A DNA stretch of 64,000 bases from Pseudomonas psychrophila HA-4 (GCF_000282975.1 NZ_ALJC01000031.1:1-64000); one strand, 5' to 3'. Counted from the stretch's first letter, positions 45,032 through 55,277 are shown. A program made the numbers and translations. Notes: generated by a model not told the origin, from the sequence alone.

Positions 45032-46174
45032 ATGAGCTCTCTGCCTTTCCTGCCGTTTTCCAAACCCACTATTGATGAAGCCACCATTGCTGCCGTGGGC
45101 GACGTGTTGCGCTCGGGCTGGATCACCAGCGGGCCAAAGGTTCAAGCGTTTGAAGCGCAATTGTCTGAGTATTTCGGCGGGCGACCGGTGCGTACCTTTA
45201 ACTCCGGCACCTGCACCATGGAAATCGCGCTGCGCATCGCGGGCATCGGTGCTGGCGATGAAGTCATCACCACGCCTATTTCGTGGGTGGCCACCGCCAA
45301 CGTAATCATTGAAGTCGGCGCCACGCCGGTGTTTGCCGACATTGACCCAGTCACGCGCAATATCGACCTGGCCAAGCTTGAGGCCGCGATCACACCTCGT
45401 ACCAAAGCTATTATTCCGGTGTATCTGTCGGGCTTGCCGGTGGACATGGACGCGCTCTACGCGCTGGCTAAAAAGCACAACTTGCGCGTGGTTGAAGACG
45501 CTGCTCAAGCCTTGGGTTCGAGCTGGCAAGGGCAGCGCATCGGCGCTCGCGGTGATTTTGTTTCGTTCAGTTTTCAGGCCAACAAGAACATCACCTCGTC
45601 TGAGGGCGGTTGCCTGGTGCTGAACAACGAAGAAGAGGCGCGCCTGGCCGAGAAATATCGCCTGCAAGGCGTAACTCGCACCGGTTTTGACGGGCTTGAT
45701 GTCGACGTGCTGGGTGGCAAGTTCAACATGACCGATATTGCCGCAGCCATTGGCCTAGGTCAGTTTGCGCATATTGAAGCGATTACCGCCCATCGTCGGG
45801 AATTGGCCAAACATTATTTCGAATGTTTCGGGCCAGGCTTCGAAGCCGAATACGGGGCGCAATTGCCTGTAGCGGACTTCAACAACACCAACTGGCATTT
45901 GTTCCAACTGGTGCTGCCAGAGCGCAAAGACGGTGAGCCTGCACGTGCGACGTTTATGAAAGAGATGCAGGCGCTAGGCGTCGGTGTGGGTTATCACTAC
46001 CCGCCGATTCACTTGCTGAGCTTGTACCGCGCACGCGGCTTCAAGGAAGGGATGTTCCCGATTGCCGAACGTGTAGGACGTTTAATCGTGTCACTGCCAA
46101 TGTTCACGGCAATGACCAAGGCCGATGTAGAGCGTTCTGTGGCGGCCGTTAAAGCCGTACTGAAAGACGCTTAA
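45032..46174 (+). CDS. DegT/DnrJ/EryC1/StrS-family sugar aminotransferase
   Basis: 380 residues, a PLP enzyme with the cofactor lysine at 185 in FQANKNITSSEGG. Other motifs are RSGWITSGPKVQAFE, FNSGTCTMEIAL, VVEDAAQALGSSW and GKFNMTDIAAAIGLGQ. It transfers an amino group to a keto-sugar nucleotide. It resembles ArnB, but no arn genes are near, so the product could be a 4-amino-4-deoxy sugar for a glycan made elsewhere. It is a single gene ending at a hairpin repeat, convergent with gcvH. Confidence 0.9.
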   Translation: MSSLPFLPFSKPTIDEATIAAVGDVLRSGWITSGPKVQAFEAQLSEYFGGRPVRTFNSGTCTMEIALRIAGIGAGDEVITTPISWVATANVIIEVGATPVFADIDPVTRNIDLAKLEAAITPRTKAIIPVYLSGLPVDMDALYALAKKHNLRVVEDAAQALGSSWQGQRIGARGDFVSFSFQANKNITSSEGGCLVLNNEEEARLAEKYRLQGVTRTGFDGLDVDVLGGKFNMTDIAAAIGLGQFAHIEAITAHRRELAKHYFECFGPGFEAEYGAQLPVADFNNTNWHLFQLVLPERKDGEPARATFMKEMQALGVGVGYHYPPIHLLSLYRARGFKEGMFPIAERVGRLIVSLPMFTAMTKADVERSVAAVKAVLKDA

Positions 46175-46184
46175 CACCTGAAAC

Positions 46185-46225
46185 TGTAGGAAGAGCCAGT
46201 CGACGCTCGATTGCCTCTTCCTACA
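46185..46225. repeat. REP-like hairpin (family B) between convergent genes
   Basis: TGTAGGAAGAG (46185-46195) pairs with CTCTTCCTACA (46215-46225), enclosing the family B motif GTCGACGCTCGATTGCCTC. The stem could terminate both the aminotransferase and gcvH transcripts. Confidence 0.85.
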
Positions 46226-46233
46226 TGTTGCGA

Positions 46234-46617
46234 TTACTCGCCGATGGCGGCTTTGTAACCGGCAGCGTCCAACAGTTTTTCCAGCTCAGCGGTGTTGCCT
46301 GGCTTGAGCTTGAAGATCCAGCTGGCGTACGGGTCGTTGTTTAGGTCTTCTGGGGCGTCACCCAGCGCTTCGTTGACCGCAATGACTTCGCCTGACACTG
46401 GCGAGTAAATATCCGACGCCGCTTTTACCGACTCAACCACGCCTGCGGCATCGCCCGCGGCAAACACTTTGCCAACCTCTGGCAGCTCAACAAACACCAC
46501 ATCGCCCAGGGCTTCTTGAGCGTGATCGCTGATACCGACGGTAATCGTGCCATCCGCGTCCAGACGTGCCCACTCGTGACTTTCAGCAAAGCGCAACTCA
46601 GCAGGGATCAGGCTCAT
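46234..46617 (-). CDS. gcvH: Glycine cleavage system H protein
   Basis: 127 residues, the normal length. The lipoyl lysine is Lys65 in [18 protein letters not shown]. It carries the aminomethyl group between the P, T and L proteins of glycine cleavage. It lies downstream of gcvT on the same strand with a 61-base gap. The P-protein gene is not in the window; many pseudomonads keep a second full gcv locus. Confidence 0.96.
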   Translation of the reverse strand: MSLIPAELRFAESHEWARLDADGTITVGISDHAQEALGDVVFVELPEVGKVFAAGDAAGVVESVKAASDIYSPVSGEVIAVNEALGDAPEDLNNDPYASWIFKLKPGNTAELEKLLDAAGYKAAIGE

Positions 46618-46678
46618 ATTCAGTGTCCTCAGAAGAAAAGTCAGCGGCTCACACCGTGTGCGAACCTGCCAGTAAACG

Positions 46679-47761
46679 TTAGATCAAGGCTTTGCCAAGA
46701 CGAACAAAAGTCGGTTTAACTACGCGAACCGGGTACCACTTACCGCGAATTTCGACCTCGGCACGGTCAGCCGTAGCCATTGGAACTCGCGCCAAAGCGA
46801 TCGATTTGCTTAGCGTAGGAGAGAAACTACCACTGGTTATCTCTCCTTCGCCAACATCAGCTATACGAACAACCTGATGAGCCCGTAGGACGCCTCGCTC
46901 TTCGAGCACCAAACCCACCAGCTTGAGCCCTGAACCATTGGCTTTTTCGGCCTCTAGCGCTTCGCGCCCGATGAACGTGCGCGAGGCAGGTTCCCAGGCA
47001 ACAGTCCAGGCCATGTTGGCTGAGAGTGGCGAGACAGACAGGTGAATATCCTGCCCATAAAGATTCATGCCGGCTTCGAGGCGCAAGGTATCGCGCGCGC
47101 CCAAACCGATAGGGGAAATTCCGGCGCCGACCAGATCATTAAAGAATGCTGGGGCTTGATCGGCCGGGAGCAGAATTTCCAGGCCATCTTCGCCGGTGTA
47201 GCCGGTGCGGGCGATAAACCAGTCACCGCTGGTCTGCCCTTCAAAGGGCTTGAGTTGCTGAATAAGCTGGCTACGCGCTTGGCTCACCAACTCGGCCACT
47301 TTTTGCCGCGCCTGAGGCCCCTGAATCGCCAGCAGCGCCAACTCAGGACGCTCCAACAGGTTAACCGCATAGCCTTGCGACTGAGCGTTCATCCAGGCCA
47401 AATCCTGGTCGCGGGTGGCGGCGTTGACGATAAGCCGATAACCCGAGGGCATCAGGTAGACGATCATGTCGTCGACCACTCCGCCCTTCTCGTTAAGCAT
47501 GGCGCTGTAAAGTGCTCGGCCGGGCGTGTTTAAACGGTCGACATCATTAGCCAATAAATGCTGTAGCCATTCCTTGGCCTGATCCCCGGTAACGTCAATC
47601 ACGGTCATATGCGAGACATCAAAAACCCCACAGTCGCGGCGCACCTCATGGTGTTCCTCAACTTGCGAGCCGTAATGCAAGGGCATATCCCAACCGCCAA
47701 AATCGACCATTTTCGCGCCTAGGGCGAGATGCAGGTCATACAGAGGCGTACGCTGTCCCAT
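46679..47761 (-). CDS. gcvT: Glycine cleavage system T protein (aminomethyltransferase)
   Basis: 360 residues. It moves the one-carbon unit from GcvH to tetrahydrofolate. Motifs are [42 protein letters not shown] and [19 protein letters not shown] good AAGGAG site precedes its ATG. It is transcribed ahead of gcvH. I looked for a glycine riboswitch in the 156-base leader and did not see its conserved core. Confidence 0.96.
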   Translation of the reverse strand: MGQRTPLYDLHLALGAKMVDFGGWDMPLHYGSQVEEHHEVRRDCGVFDVSHMTVIDVTGDQAKEWLQHLLANDVDRLNTPGRALYSAMLNEKGGVVDDMIVYLMPSGYRLIVNAATRDQDLAWMNAQSQGYAVNLLERPELALLAIQGPQARQKVAELVSQARSQLIQQLKPFEGQTSGDWFIARTGYTGEDGLEILLPADQAPAFFNDLVGAGISPIGLGARDTLRLEAGMNLYGQDIHLSVSPLSANMAWTVAWEPASRTFIGREALEAEKANGSGLKLVGLVLEERGVLRAHQVVRIADVGEGEITSGSFSPTLSKSIALARVPMATADRAEVEIRGKWYPVRVVKPTFVRLGKALI

Positions 47762-47917
47762 GGGTTTCTCCTTCCGGGCTTGGCGAAGGTGCGGACAGGC
47801 TTGCGCAACATTTCAGACCGTTGAAAGTGGCCTTAGTGTGTTTAACAAACAACCTGGCCTGACAGACAGACCGCACCGAATGCCGCGCATTGTAGCCGTA
47901 TGCAGGAGGACTGACAC

Positions 47918-49534
47918 CTAACTGTTGCGATGGGCCGAGCGACGAATCAGGCCGATGACCGGAAGCAAGCCGACCAGAACTAAGGTCAATGCTGGCAGGG
48001 AAGCTCGCGCCCATTCACCTTCACTGGTCATTTCAAAGATCCGTACCGCCAGCGTATCCCAGCCGAACGGGCGCATCAGCAGCGTGGCAGGCATTTCTTT
48101 GAGCACATCCACAAACACCAGCAGCGCGGCGCTCAAGGTGCCCGGCAGCAATAACGGCAGATACACTTTGAAAAACAGTCGCGGGCCACTCACGCCCAAA
48201 CTGCGCGCAGCTTCAGGCAATGAAGGCCGAATGCGTGCCAGGCTATTTTCCAATGGGCCGTAAGCGACCGCGATGAAGCGCACCAAATACGCCAGCAACA
48301 GCGCTGACAAGCTACCCAGCAAGAGCGGCTTACCCGCCCCCCCCAGCCAGCCCGACACCGGGATAACCAATTCGCGGTCCAGATAGCTGAAAGCCAGCAT
48401 GATCGACACCGCCAGCACCGAGCCCGGCAAGGCGTAGCCGAGGTTGGCCAAGCTGACCCCGGCCCGGATCGCAGGCGTCGGAGCCTGACGTCGGGCAAAC
48501 GCCAACACCAGCGCCACACACACGGTGATCAGCGCGGCCATGCTGCCCAAATACAGGGTGTGCAGAATTAACCCGGTGTAGCGCTCATCCAAGTCAAAAC
48601 GCCCGCGCTGCCAGAACCACACCACCAGTTGCAGCATTGGAATAACGAATGCACAGGCAAATACCAGCAGGCACCAGCCGCTAGCCAGCCACGCCTTGGG
48701 GCCACGCAAGTGATACAAGGCCTTGACCCGCGGCCGCTCGTTGCTGGCACGACTGGCACCGCGGGCCCGACGCTCGCCGTAAAGCACGACCATCACCACC
48801 AGCAATAGCAAGCTGGCCAGTTGAGCCGCGGTCGAAAGGCTGAAAAAGCCGTACCAGGTTTTGTAGATCGCGGTGGTGAAGGTGTCGAAGTTGAACACCG
48901 ACACGGCGCCAAAATCAGCCAGGGTTTCCATCAGTGCCAGCGCGACACCGGCGCCGATGGCTGGGCGGGCCATGGGCAAAGCAACGCGCCAAAAAGCCTG
49001 CCACGGGCTTTGCCCCAGCACGCGGGCAGCTTCCATCAGGCCTTTGCCTTGGGCCAAAAAGGCAGTACGCGCGAGCAAGTACACGTAGGGGTAAAACACC
49101 AGAATCAGCACGATGATCACGCCGCCGGTGGAACGCACGCGCGGCAGCCGCAGGCCCATCCCAAACCATTCCCGCAGCAGGGTTTGAACCGGCCCGGCAA
49201 AGTCCAGCAGACCGACAAAAACAAACGCCAACACATAGGCGGGAATCGCAAACGGCAGCATCAGCGCCCAATCCAGCCAGCGCCTGCCGGGGAATTCGCA
49301 GAGGCTGGTGAGCCACGCCAGACTGACCCCGAGCAGTGTCACCCCGATGCCGACACCGACAATCAGCGTGAGCGTATTGCCCAGCAGACGTGGCATCTGC
49401 GTGTCCCATAGGTGGCTCCAGATCTGGCTGTCAATGTTTTGCCAGGACAGCAGCAAAACGCTCAGCGGCAGCAGCACTAAAGCGGCAATGACAAAGACCA
49501 GCGGATACCAGCGACGTTGGGCAGGATGGGCCAC
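47918..49534 (-). CDS. Iron(III) ABC transporter permease (FbpB type)
   Basis: 538 residues with about twelve membrane segments in two similar halves, each with a permease EAA loop (EAARVLGQSPWQAFWRVALPMARPA, in part, and EAARSLGVSGPRLFFKVYLPLL). This fused-permease plan is typical of FbpB/AfuB/SfuB iron(III) importers. It is downstream of the binding-protein gene (49717-50718), with a REPIN between them. The ATP-binding subunit is not adjacent. Confidence 0.92.
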   Translation of the reverse strand: MAHPAQRRWYPLVFVIAALVLLPLSVLLLSWQNIDSQIWSHLWDTQMPRLLGNTLTLIVGVGIGVTLLGVSLAWLTSLCEFPGRRWLDWALMLPFAIPAYVLAFVFVGLLDFAGPVQTLLREWFGMGLRLPRVRSTGGVIIVLILVFYPYVYLLARTAFLAQGKGLMEAARVLGQSPWQAFWRVALPMARPAIGAGVALALMETLADFGAVSVFNFDTFTTAIYKTWYGFFSLSTAAQLASLLLLVVMVVLYGERRARGASRASNERPRVKALYHLRGPKAWLASGWCLLVFACAFVIPMLQLVVWFWQRGRFDLDERYTGLILHTLYLGSMAALITVCVALVLAFARRQAPTPAIRAGVSLANLGYALPGSVLAVSIMLAFSYLDRELVIPVSGWLGGAGKPLLLGSLSALLLAYLVRFIAVAYGPLENSLARIRPSLPEAARSLGVSGPRLFFKVYLPLLLPGTLSAALLVFVDVLKEMPATLLMRPFGWDTLAVRIFEMTSEGEWARASLPALTLVLVGLLPVIGLIRRSAHRNS

Positions 49535-49589
49535 GAAAAATTCTCGGAAGGGTTGGTGCGCAGGATTGTAGGGCGCGCAGCGATTAAAA

Positions 49590-49701
49590 GCCCCTCACCC
49601 TAACCCTCTCCCGGAGGGAGAGGGGACTAAAAGCAAAAGCAGTTCTGTGCAACTCCACAATTAGCTCCCTCTCCCTCTGGGAGAGGGCTGGGGTGAGGGT
49701 A
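49590..49701. repeat. REPIN-type element, family C copy 2
   Basis: Arms CCCCTCACCCTAACCCTCTC plus CCGGAGGGAG, and CTCCCTCTCCCTCTGGGAGA plus GGGCTGGGGTGAGG, are inverted copies. It is homologous to 31055-31200 but with a shorter middle. It lies inside the iron transporter operon, between the binding-protein and permease genes, and could lower permease expression relative to the binding protein. Confidence 0.88.
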
Positions 49702-49716
49702 GGCTTTTGGGTTTTA

Positions 49717-50718
49717 TCAGTTCCAGCCAGCGCGGTCCATCATGCGGATCGCTTCAGCCTGGCGCTTGCCTGCGACTTCAACCGGCAATTCGTCAGCTTT
49801 GAAATCCCCCCAACTGGCCACTTCAGCCGACGGCGCAACGCTTGGGTTGGCCGGAAACTCTTGGTTAGTGCCGGCAAAAATCGCTTGGGCTTCAGGGGTG
49901 GTCATCCACTCCACCAGCGCTTTGGCGGCTTCAGGGTGCGGCGCGTATTTAGTCAGGCCGATGCCCGACAAGTTGACGTGAACACCACGGTCGGCTTGGT
50001 TCGGCCAGAACAGTTTGACTGCCAGATCCGGCTTCTGCTTGTGCAGACGACCGTAGTAATAGGTGTTGACGATGCCCACATCGCACTGCCCGGCGTTGAT
50101 CGCTTCTAGCACCGCAATGTCATCGGAGAACACGTCAGTGGACAGGTTGTTCACCCAGCCCTTGAGGATTTCTTCGGTTTTCTGCGGGCCATTCACTTCG
50201 ATCATGGTGGCGGTCAGCGACTGGTTGTAGACCTTCTTCGCCGTGCGCAAGCACAAACGGCCTTCCCACTTCTTGTCTGCCAGGGCTTCGTAGGTCGATA
50301 GCTCGTCTGGCTTCACCCGGTCAGTGGAATACGCGACGGTACGCGCGCGCAGGCTAAGCCCCGTCCACTCGTGGGAAGAGGAGCGGTATTGCGGCGGGAT
50401 GTTTTTATCAATCACGTCGGACTTTAGCGGCTGCAAGATGCCCATTTGCTCGGCTTGCCACAGGTTGCCCGCATCCACGGTCAGCAACAGGTCAGCGGTC
50501 GCGTTTTGGCCTTCAGCCTTGATGCGCTGCATGAGCGGCGCTTCCTTGTCGGTGATGAACTTAACCTTAACCCCGGTTTTAGCGGTGTAGGCGTCAAATA
50601 CCGGCTTGATCAGTTCGTCGATACGCGAGGAATAAACCACCACTTCATCGGCAGCAAAAACGCTGCTCCCAAACAGAGTAAGGGTCAGGGCAGTCAGTAG
50701 ACGCTTGGGTACCAGCAT
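49717..50718 (-). CDS. Iron(III) ABC transporter periplasmic binding protein (FbpA type)
   Basis: 333 residues with a signal peptide ([15 protein letters not shown], cleavage about residue 22). The mature part starts [15 protein letters not shown]. Features typical of iron-binding FbpA/FutA proteins include [23 protein letters not shown] (the tyrosine ligands) and a C-terminal [21 protein letters not shown] (in part). It binds ferric iron in the periplasm for the permease encoded downstream. A Fur-box-like sequence lies upstream. Confidence 0.92.
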   Translation of the reverse strand: MLVPKRLLTALTLTLFGSSVFAADEVVVYSSRIDELIKPVFDAYTAKTGVKVKFITDKEAPLMQRIKAEGQNATADLLLTVDAGNLWQAEQMGILQPLKSDVIDKNIPPQYRSSSHEWTGLSLRARTVAYSTDRVKPDELSTYEALADKKWEGRLCLRTAKKVYNQSLTATMIEVNGPQKTEEILKGWVNNLSTDVFSDDIAVLEAINAGQCDVGIVNTYYYGRLHKQKPDLAVKLFWPNQADRGVHVNLSGIGLTKYAPHPEAAKALVEWMTTPEAQAIFAGTNQEFPANPSVAPSAEVASWGDFKADELPVEVAGKRQAEAIRMMDRAGWN

Positions 50719-50751
50719 GGGAGGTGGTCTCTCTAATGCGAATCGGGCGTA

Positions 50752-50770
50752 AATGGTAGTGAATCACATT
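50752..50770. promoter_or_regulatory. Weak Fur-box-like site upstream of the iron binding-protein gene
   Basis: On the minus strand AATGTGATTCACTACCATT matches 14 of 19 bases of the common Fur-box form. It lies 34-52 bases upstream of the start codon, and iron control is expected for this operon. The match alone is modest. Confidence 0.45.
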
Positions 50771-50862
50771 TGCCATCTCAACCGAACTCGCCCCGCAGGC
50801 GTTACCAGATGTTGCAGACAATCAAAATCTCCCTATAGAGCCGCGTTCGATTAGAAGTATTC

Positions 50863-52089
50863 CTACAAAGCTTTGGCCAGCGGCGGCAGGTCGCCGGTGA
50901 GGCCCAGCGCCTGGCGCACGAACAGGGCTTTGGCTTCGGGCATTTGGTTGACCCATTTCAAACCGGTGTTGCGTATCAGGCGTGCAGTCAGCGAATCGGA
51001 CTGGAACAGTCGCTCAAAGCCTTCCATGGCCGCCATCAGCGCAAGGTTATGGGGCATGCGGCGCCGTTCAAAACGACTCAATACCCGCACATCGGCCAAG
51101 CGTTCTCGGCGATCAGTCGCGTGCAACAACACATCAGCCAACACTGCCGCATCGAGGAAACCCAGGTTCACACCCTGCCCCGCCAGCGGGTGAATGGTGT
51201 GCGCCGCATCGCCGATCAAGGCCAGACCTTCAGCCACGTAACGTTTGGCGTGACGTTGACGCAATGGCACGCACACCCGAGGGTCAGCGCTGAGCACGTC
51301 GCCCAAACGGCCTTCAAAGGCGAACTCCAGCTCGCGGCAAAATGCGGCGTCGTCCAGCGCCATCAGTTTTTCAGCTTGCTCCGGGGTGGTCGACCAGACG
51401 ATCGAACACCAGTCTTGCTGCCCTTCACGCTCCAGCGGTAAAAACGCCAGCGGCCCGTGATCGGTAAAACGTTGCCAGGCAGTCTGCTGATGCGTCTGCG
51501 CACAATGCACGCTGGTGACGATGGCGTGATGCTGATAATCCCACTCGCGGGTCTCGCAGCCGGTCAGGCGGCGCACCGCCGAGTTGGCGCCGTCGGCGGC
51601 AATCACCAGCGGCGCGCGCAAGGTGCGGCCATCAGCCAGCGTCAGCAGCCAGTCGTCACCCGCGCGACGCATTTGCTCCAGGCGCGCACTGGCCAGCATC
51701 TCGATATCGGTGCCTTGCACGCATTCCAGCAAGGCGTCCTGCACCACGCGATTTTCAACAATATGGCCCAGCACCTCGGCATGCACGCTGGCCGCTGAGA
51801 ATTGAATATGCCCGGTGCCGCTGCCGTCCCACACGTGCATGTGCGAATACGGGCTGATACGCCGCGAACGGATCCCGTCCCAAGCGCCAAGGCGTTGCAA
51901 AATGCGTTGGCTGGCGGCCGACAAGGCGCTGACCCGGGGTTCAAAGGGGTCTTGGGCGGTAAAGGGTTTGACACTGAGCGGGCTGCCGTCGAGCAGCACA
52001 ATGTTCAGCCCACTGTCTTTGAGCGCCAGCGCCAAGGCGCTTCCGACCATTCCGGCCCCGACAATCAGCAGATCTGCGCGCATTTCCAT
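50863..52089 (-). CDS. ubiI: UbiI-type ubiquinone hydroxylase (VisC family)
   Basis: 408 residues, an FAD monooxygenase with the N-terminal loop LLIVGAGMVGSALALAL and the C-terminal GDAAHTIHPLAGQGVNLGF. It follows ubiH in the order pepP-ubiH-ubiI known from E. coli, where UbiI hydroxylates C5 of the ubiquinone ring. The 76-base gap from ubiH suggests one operon. Paralogues UbiF/UbiM cannot be fully excluded from sequence alone; gene order decides. Confidence 0.88.
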   Translation of the reverse strand: MEMRADLLIVGAGMVGSALALALKDSGLNIVLLDGSPLSVKPFTAQDPFEPRVSALSAASQRILQRLGAWDGIRSRRISPYSHMHVWDGSGTGHIQFSAASVHAEVLGHIVENRVVQDALLECVQGTDIEMLASARLEQMRRAGDDWLLTLADGRTLRAPLVIAADGANSAVRRLTGCETREWDYQHHAIVTSVHCAQTHQQTAWQRFTDHGPLAFLPLEREGQQDWCSIVWSTTPEQAEKLMALDDAAFCRELEFAFEGRLGDVLSADPRVCVPLRQRHAKRYVAEGLALIGDAAHTIHPLAGQGVNLGFLDAAVLADVLLHATDRRERLADVRVLSRFERRRMPHNLALMAAMEGFERLFQSDSLTARLIRNTGLKWVNQMPEAKALFVRQALGLTGDLPPLAKAL

Positions 52090-52165
52090 GCTTTATGCCT
52101 GTCTCGCTAGCGGCCAGGGCCGCCTCTAAAAATGGATCGACACGAGGCAAACGCCCCGGCCGCTA

Positions 52166-53353
52166 TCAGCTGTCTGCGCGTGTGCCCAGGCCCATAGCCT
52201 GACGGGCAAACCAGCGCTTGGCCGGAGGTAATAAATCGAGGCCCAGCAAACCTAGGTTGCGGCCAAACGAAATCAGCGTTTGATCACTGCCAAAGAGCCG
52301 CGTCACTTGATCCGAGAAACCAATCGTGAGGTGTTGATCTCGTTGCTGACGCTGTTGATAACTCAGCAGCGTGGCCAGATCGCCGGGCTTTTTATCGCTC
52401 GCGAGCAAGGCATCGGCCAAGGCTTGGGCGTCACGCAGTGACAGGTTGAAACCCTGCCCGGCAATCGGGTGCAAGCTGTGCGCCGCGTTCCCCAACACCA
52501 CCAGATGCGGACGTACCTGCTCTTGGGCTTCAATCAACGTGAGCGGGTACAAGTGCCGCGCGCCAACCTGCTTAAGGGTGCCGAGGCGATAGCCGAAGAC
52601 GCCCTGCAACTCGCTGAGAAAGCTGCGCTCATCCAGCGCCGCCAGACGCTGGGCGTCCATGCCAAGACGGGTCCAGACCAGCGCACAACGGTTATCAGCC
52701 AGCGGTAACAACGCCATCGGCCCTTCCTCGGTGAAGCGCTCGAAGGCCATTCCGTCATGAGGCTGGCTGGTGGTGATATTGGCGATGAGTGCGCTTTGAT
52801 CATAAGGCCGTTTACGCACATGAATGCCCAACTGCTCACGCAAGCCGGAACGTCCGCCATCGGCCAAAATCGCCAAGTCACAATCGAGCATGGTTTCATC
52901 ATTGAGGGTCAGGCGATAACCCGCTTCAATCGGCTGCATGTGGATAACTTCAGCCGGGCAACGCCAACTGATCACATCCGGGTCCAGGCCTTTCCACAAG
53001 CATTGACCGAGCCAGGCGTTTTCAACCACATAACCCAGTGCTGGCACGCCCTCTTCACTGGCCGACAAACGTGCGGTAGAGAAGCGCCCACGGTCGGACA
53101 CGTGGATGTCCTTGATCGGCTCGCCCCGCTCAGCAATCGCTTGCCACAGGCCCAAACGCTCATAAATGAGCCGGGCGCCATAGCTCAGTGCCGACGAACG
53201 AGCGTCGTAACTGGGCTGATAGGTATTGCCGGGGGCAAAGGGTTCGATCAGGACGATCTTCCAGCCCCGCGCCTTGGCCCCGGCCTGTAATGCCAGCGCA
53301 AGGCTCGCGCCGACCAGCCCGCCACCGATGATCGCCAGATTGAATCGACTCAT
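52166..53353 (-). CDS. ubiH: UbiH ubiquinone hydroxylase (2-octaprenyl-6-methoxyphenol hydroxylase)
   Basis: 395 residues of the UbiH/UbiF FAD monooxygenase family. It has LAIIGGGLVGASLALAL, DARSSALSYGARLIYERL and GNAAHSLHPIAGQGFNLSLRD. It hydroxylates C1 of the ubiquinone ring. The start overlaps the pepP stop (ATGA), as in other gamma-proteobacteria, and ubiI follows. Confidence 0.93.
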   Translation of the reverse strand: MSRFNLAIIGGGLVGASLALALQAGAKARGWKIVLIEPFAPGNTYQPSYDARSSALSYGARLIYERLGLWQAIAERGEPIKDIHVSDRGRFSTARLSASEEGVPALGYVVENAWLGQCLWKGLDPDVISWRCPAEVIHMQPIEAGYRLTLNDETMLDCDLAILADGGRSGLREQLGIHVRKRPYDQSALIANITTSQPHDGMAFERFTEEGPMALLPLADNRCALVWTRLGMDAQRLAALDERSFLSELQGVFGYRLGTLKQVGARHLYPLTLIEAQEQVRPHLVVLGNAAHSLHPIAGQGFNLSLRDAQALADALLASDKKPGDLATLLSYQQRQQRDQHLTIGFSDQVTRLFGSDQTLISFGRNLGLLGLDLLPPAKRWFARQAMGLGTRADS

Positions 53354-54684
53354 GCTGCGTTCGCTCGTGCTGCGGCCATCAAGGCTTCAATCTCGGCGAC
53401 AGTTTTCGGCACATCGCCAGTCAGAATCTCACAGCCGTTTTTGGTGACCACCACGTCGTCCTCAATGCGTACGCCAATACCACGCCACTTTTTCGCGACC
53501 TGCAGGTTGTTCGGACTGATATAAATACCGGGCTCGACGGTCAGCGTCATGCCGGGTTCCAGCACGCGCCATTCACCGCCGACTTTGTACTCACCGACGT
53601 CATGCACATCCAGCCCCAGCCAATGGCCAGCACGGTGCATGTAGAAGGATTTGTAGGCTTCGCTGGCGATCAGTTCGTCGACATCGCCCTGCAGCAGCCC
53701 CAGATCAACCAGCCCAGCCGTGATCACCTTAACGGTGATTTCGTGAGCCTGATTCCAGTGTTTGTTTGGCGCAATTTCGGTGAAAGCGGCTTCTTGCGCA
53801 GCCAGCACCAACTCGTAAATGGCTTTTTGTTCAGGCGAGAACGTGCCGCTCACAGGGAACGTACGGCTGATGTCACTGGCGTAGCAGTCGATTTCACACC
53901 CCGCGTCAATCAACACCAGATCGCCGTCTTTGAGCGCAGCGTCGTTCTCCTGATAGTGCAGGATGCAACTGTTATCACCCGAGGCGACGATTGAGCCATA
54001 GGCGGGCATTTTGGCCCCGCTCTTGCGAAATTCGTAATCCAGTTCGGCCTCCAGGCTGTATTCGTGCAGCCCGGCGCGGCTGGCCTGCATCGCACGGATA
54101 TGCGCGCGGGCAGATATTTGCGCCGCGTGGCGCATGACCTTGATCTCTGCCGCCGATTTATACAGGCGCATGTCATGCAGCAGATGATCCAGAGCAACGA
54201 ATTCGTTTGGCGGCTTGGCGCCAAGGCTGGCCTTGGAGCGAATGGTGTTGATCCACTCCATGAGATGGCGGTCGAACTCAGGGTTATTGCCCATCGCCGA
54301 ATACACCCGGTCACGGCCTTCAATCAGCCCCGGCAAGATGTCGTCGATGTCGGTAATCGGAAAGGCATCGTCTGCGCCAAAGTCGCAGATTGCGCCTTCT
54401 TGCCCGGCACGCAAGCCATCCCAGAGCTCACGCTCGGCATTGCGCTCGCGACAAAACAGTACGTATTCGCCATGCACCCGGCCCGGGATCAAGACGATCA
54501 CGGCCAGCGGCTCGGGAAAACCGCTCAGGTACTGGAAGTTGCTGTCCTGGCGGTACACATGTTCGACATCGCGATTGCGAATGGCCACTGCGGCAGCGGG
54601 CAGGATCGCAATGCTGTTGGGCTCCATCTGCGCCATGAGCGCCTTACGGCGACGGGTGTATTCCGCTTTCGGGATATGGATCAT
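53350..54684 (-). CDS. pepP: Xaa-Pro aminopeptidase
   Basis: 444 residues, the E. coli PepP length. It is a pita-bread metallopeptidase with an N-terminal creatinase-like domain (IPKAEYTRRRKALMAQM, YLSGFPEP) and a C-terminal dimanganese site (LVLIDAGCEIDCYASDISRTFP, HRAGHWLGLDVHDVG, LTVEPGIYI, in parts). It removes N-terminal residues before proline. It sits between ygfB and ubiH, the conserved gene order. Confidence 0.95.
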   Translation of the reverse strand: MIHIPKAEYTRRRKALMAQMEPNSIAILPAAAVAIRNRDVEHVYRQDSNFQYLSGFPEPLAVIVLIPGRVHGEYVLFCRERNAERELWDGLRAGQEGAICDFGADDAFPITDIDDILPGLIEGRDRVYSAMGNNPEFDRHLMEWINTIRSKASLGAKPPNEFVALDHLLHDMRLYKSAAEIKVMRHAAQISARAHIRAMQASRAGLHEYSLEAELDYEFRKSGAKMPAYGSIVASGDNSCILHYQENDAALKDGDLVLIDAGCEIDCYASDISRTFPVSGTFSPEQKAIYELVLAAQEAAFTEIAPNKHWNQAHEITVKVITAGLVDLGLLQGDVDELIASEAYKSFYMHRAGHWLGLDVHDVGEYKVGGEWRVLEPGMTLTVEPGIYISPNNLQVAKKWRGIGVRIEDDVVVTKNGCEILTGDVPKTVAEIEALMAAARANAA

Positions 54685-54713
54685 GGGCAGACGGGTTCCT
54701 TCTTGAAGATCAA

Positions 54714-55277
54714 TCAGTGCAACGAAGGCTTAGCAGGTGCGGGTTCAACAGGCTTTTTGGTTTCTGTGAACAGCAACAGCGGCGCGACGCGCAGGTATTC
54801 CATCACTTCCATGTAATCGCTTTCGCCATCATCGGACTCTTCCAGAGCGTCTTGCACCTGGGAAATCGCCGCCAAGTCTTGCAGGACTTCTTTGCCTTCA
54901 ATGCTCAAGGCATTGTCGCGATAGTTCAGGCCAAAACCGGCCAGAAAGCCCTGGCACCATTGGCCCAGCGCAATGGCGCGCTCGGTCAGCGGCGCGTCAT
55001 CGGTTGGCAACAGCAGCACGACCGTCATGTCATCGCCGGTCAGTTCGCCTTTGACCATTTCTTGCAAACCGATCAAGGCATTGCGTACGTTGTCACTGAT
55101 TTCATTTTCGCTTTGGAACAGCTCGGCCGCGTCAGCTAACCAGCCATCGTGGTCGAAGCCGGCACCCGCAGCGCTGCGGCCCAACAACAGGCCATGCAGT
55201 TCTGCAGGCGAAATATTATGGCCGCTGGTCGTCAGCAGGGTGGCAAAGGCTTGATACGGAGAGTTCTGAATAGGCAT
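54714..55277 (-). CDS. ygfB: YgfB/UPF0149 family protein
   Basis: 187 residues, acidic and helical, with the UPF0149 marks [24 protein letters not shown] and a C-terminal [13 protein letters not shown]. It is first in the ygfB-pepP-ubiH-ubiI unit, diverging from the ZapB-like gene. In P. aeruginosa YgfB has been tied to control of the AmpDh3/AmpC beta-lactam resistance circuit. Whether that holds here is unknown. Confidence 0.92.
   Translation of the reverse strand: MPIQNSPYQAFATLLTTSGHNISPAELHGLLLGRSAAGAGFDHDGWLADAAELFQSENEISDNVRNALIGLQEMVKGELTGDDMTVVLLLPTDDAPLTERAIALGQWCQGFLAGFGLNYRDNALSIEGKEVLQDLAAISQVQDALEESDDGESDYMEVMEYLRVAPLLLFTETKKPVEPAPAKPSLH

Noticed and set aside
47762..47917. Possible glycine riboswitch ahead of gcvT
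   Set aside because: A GGCGAAGG-like string is on the opposite strand to gcvT transcription, and the paired aptamer core is absent.
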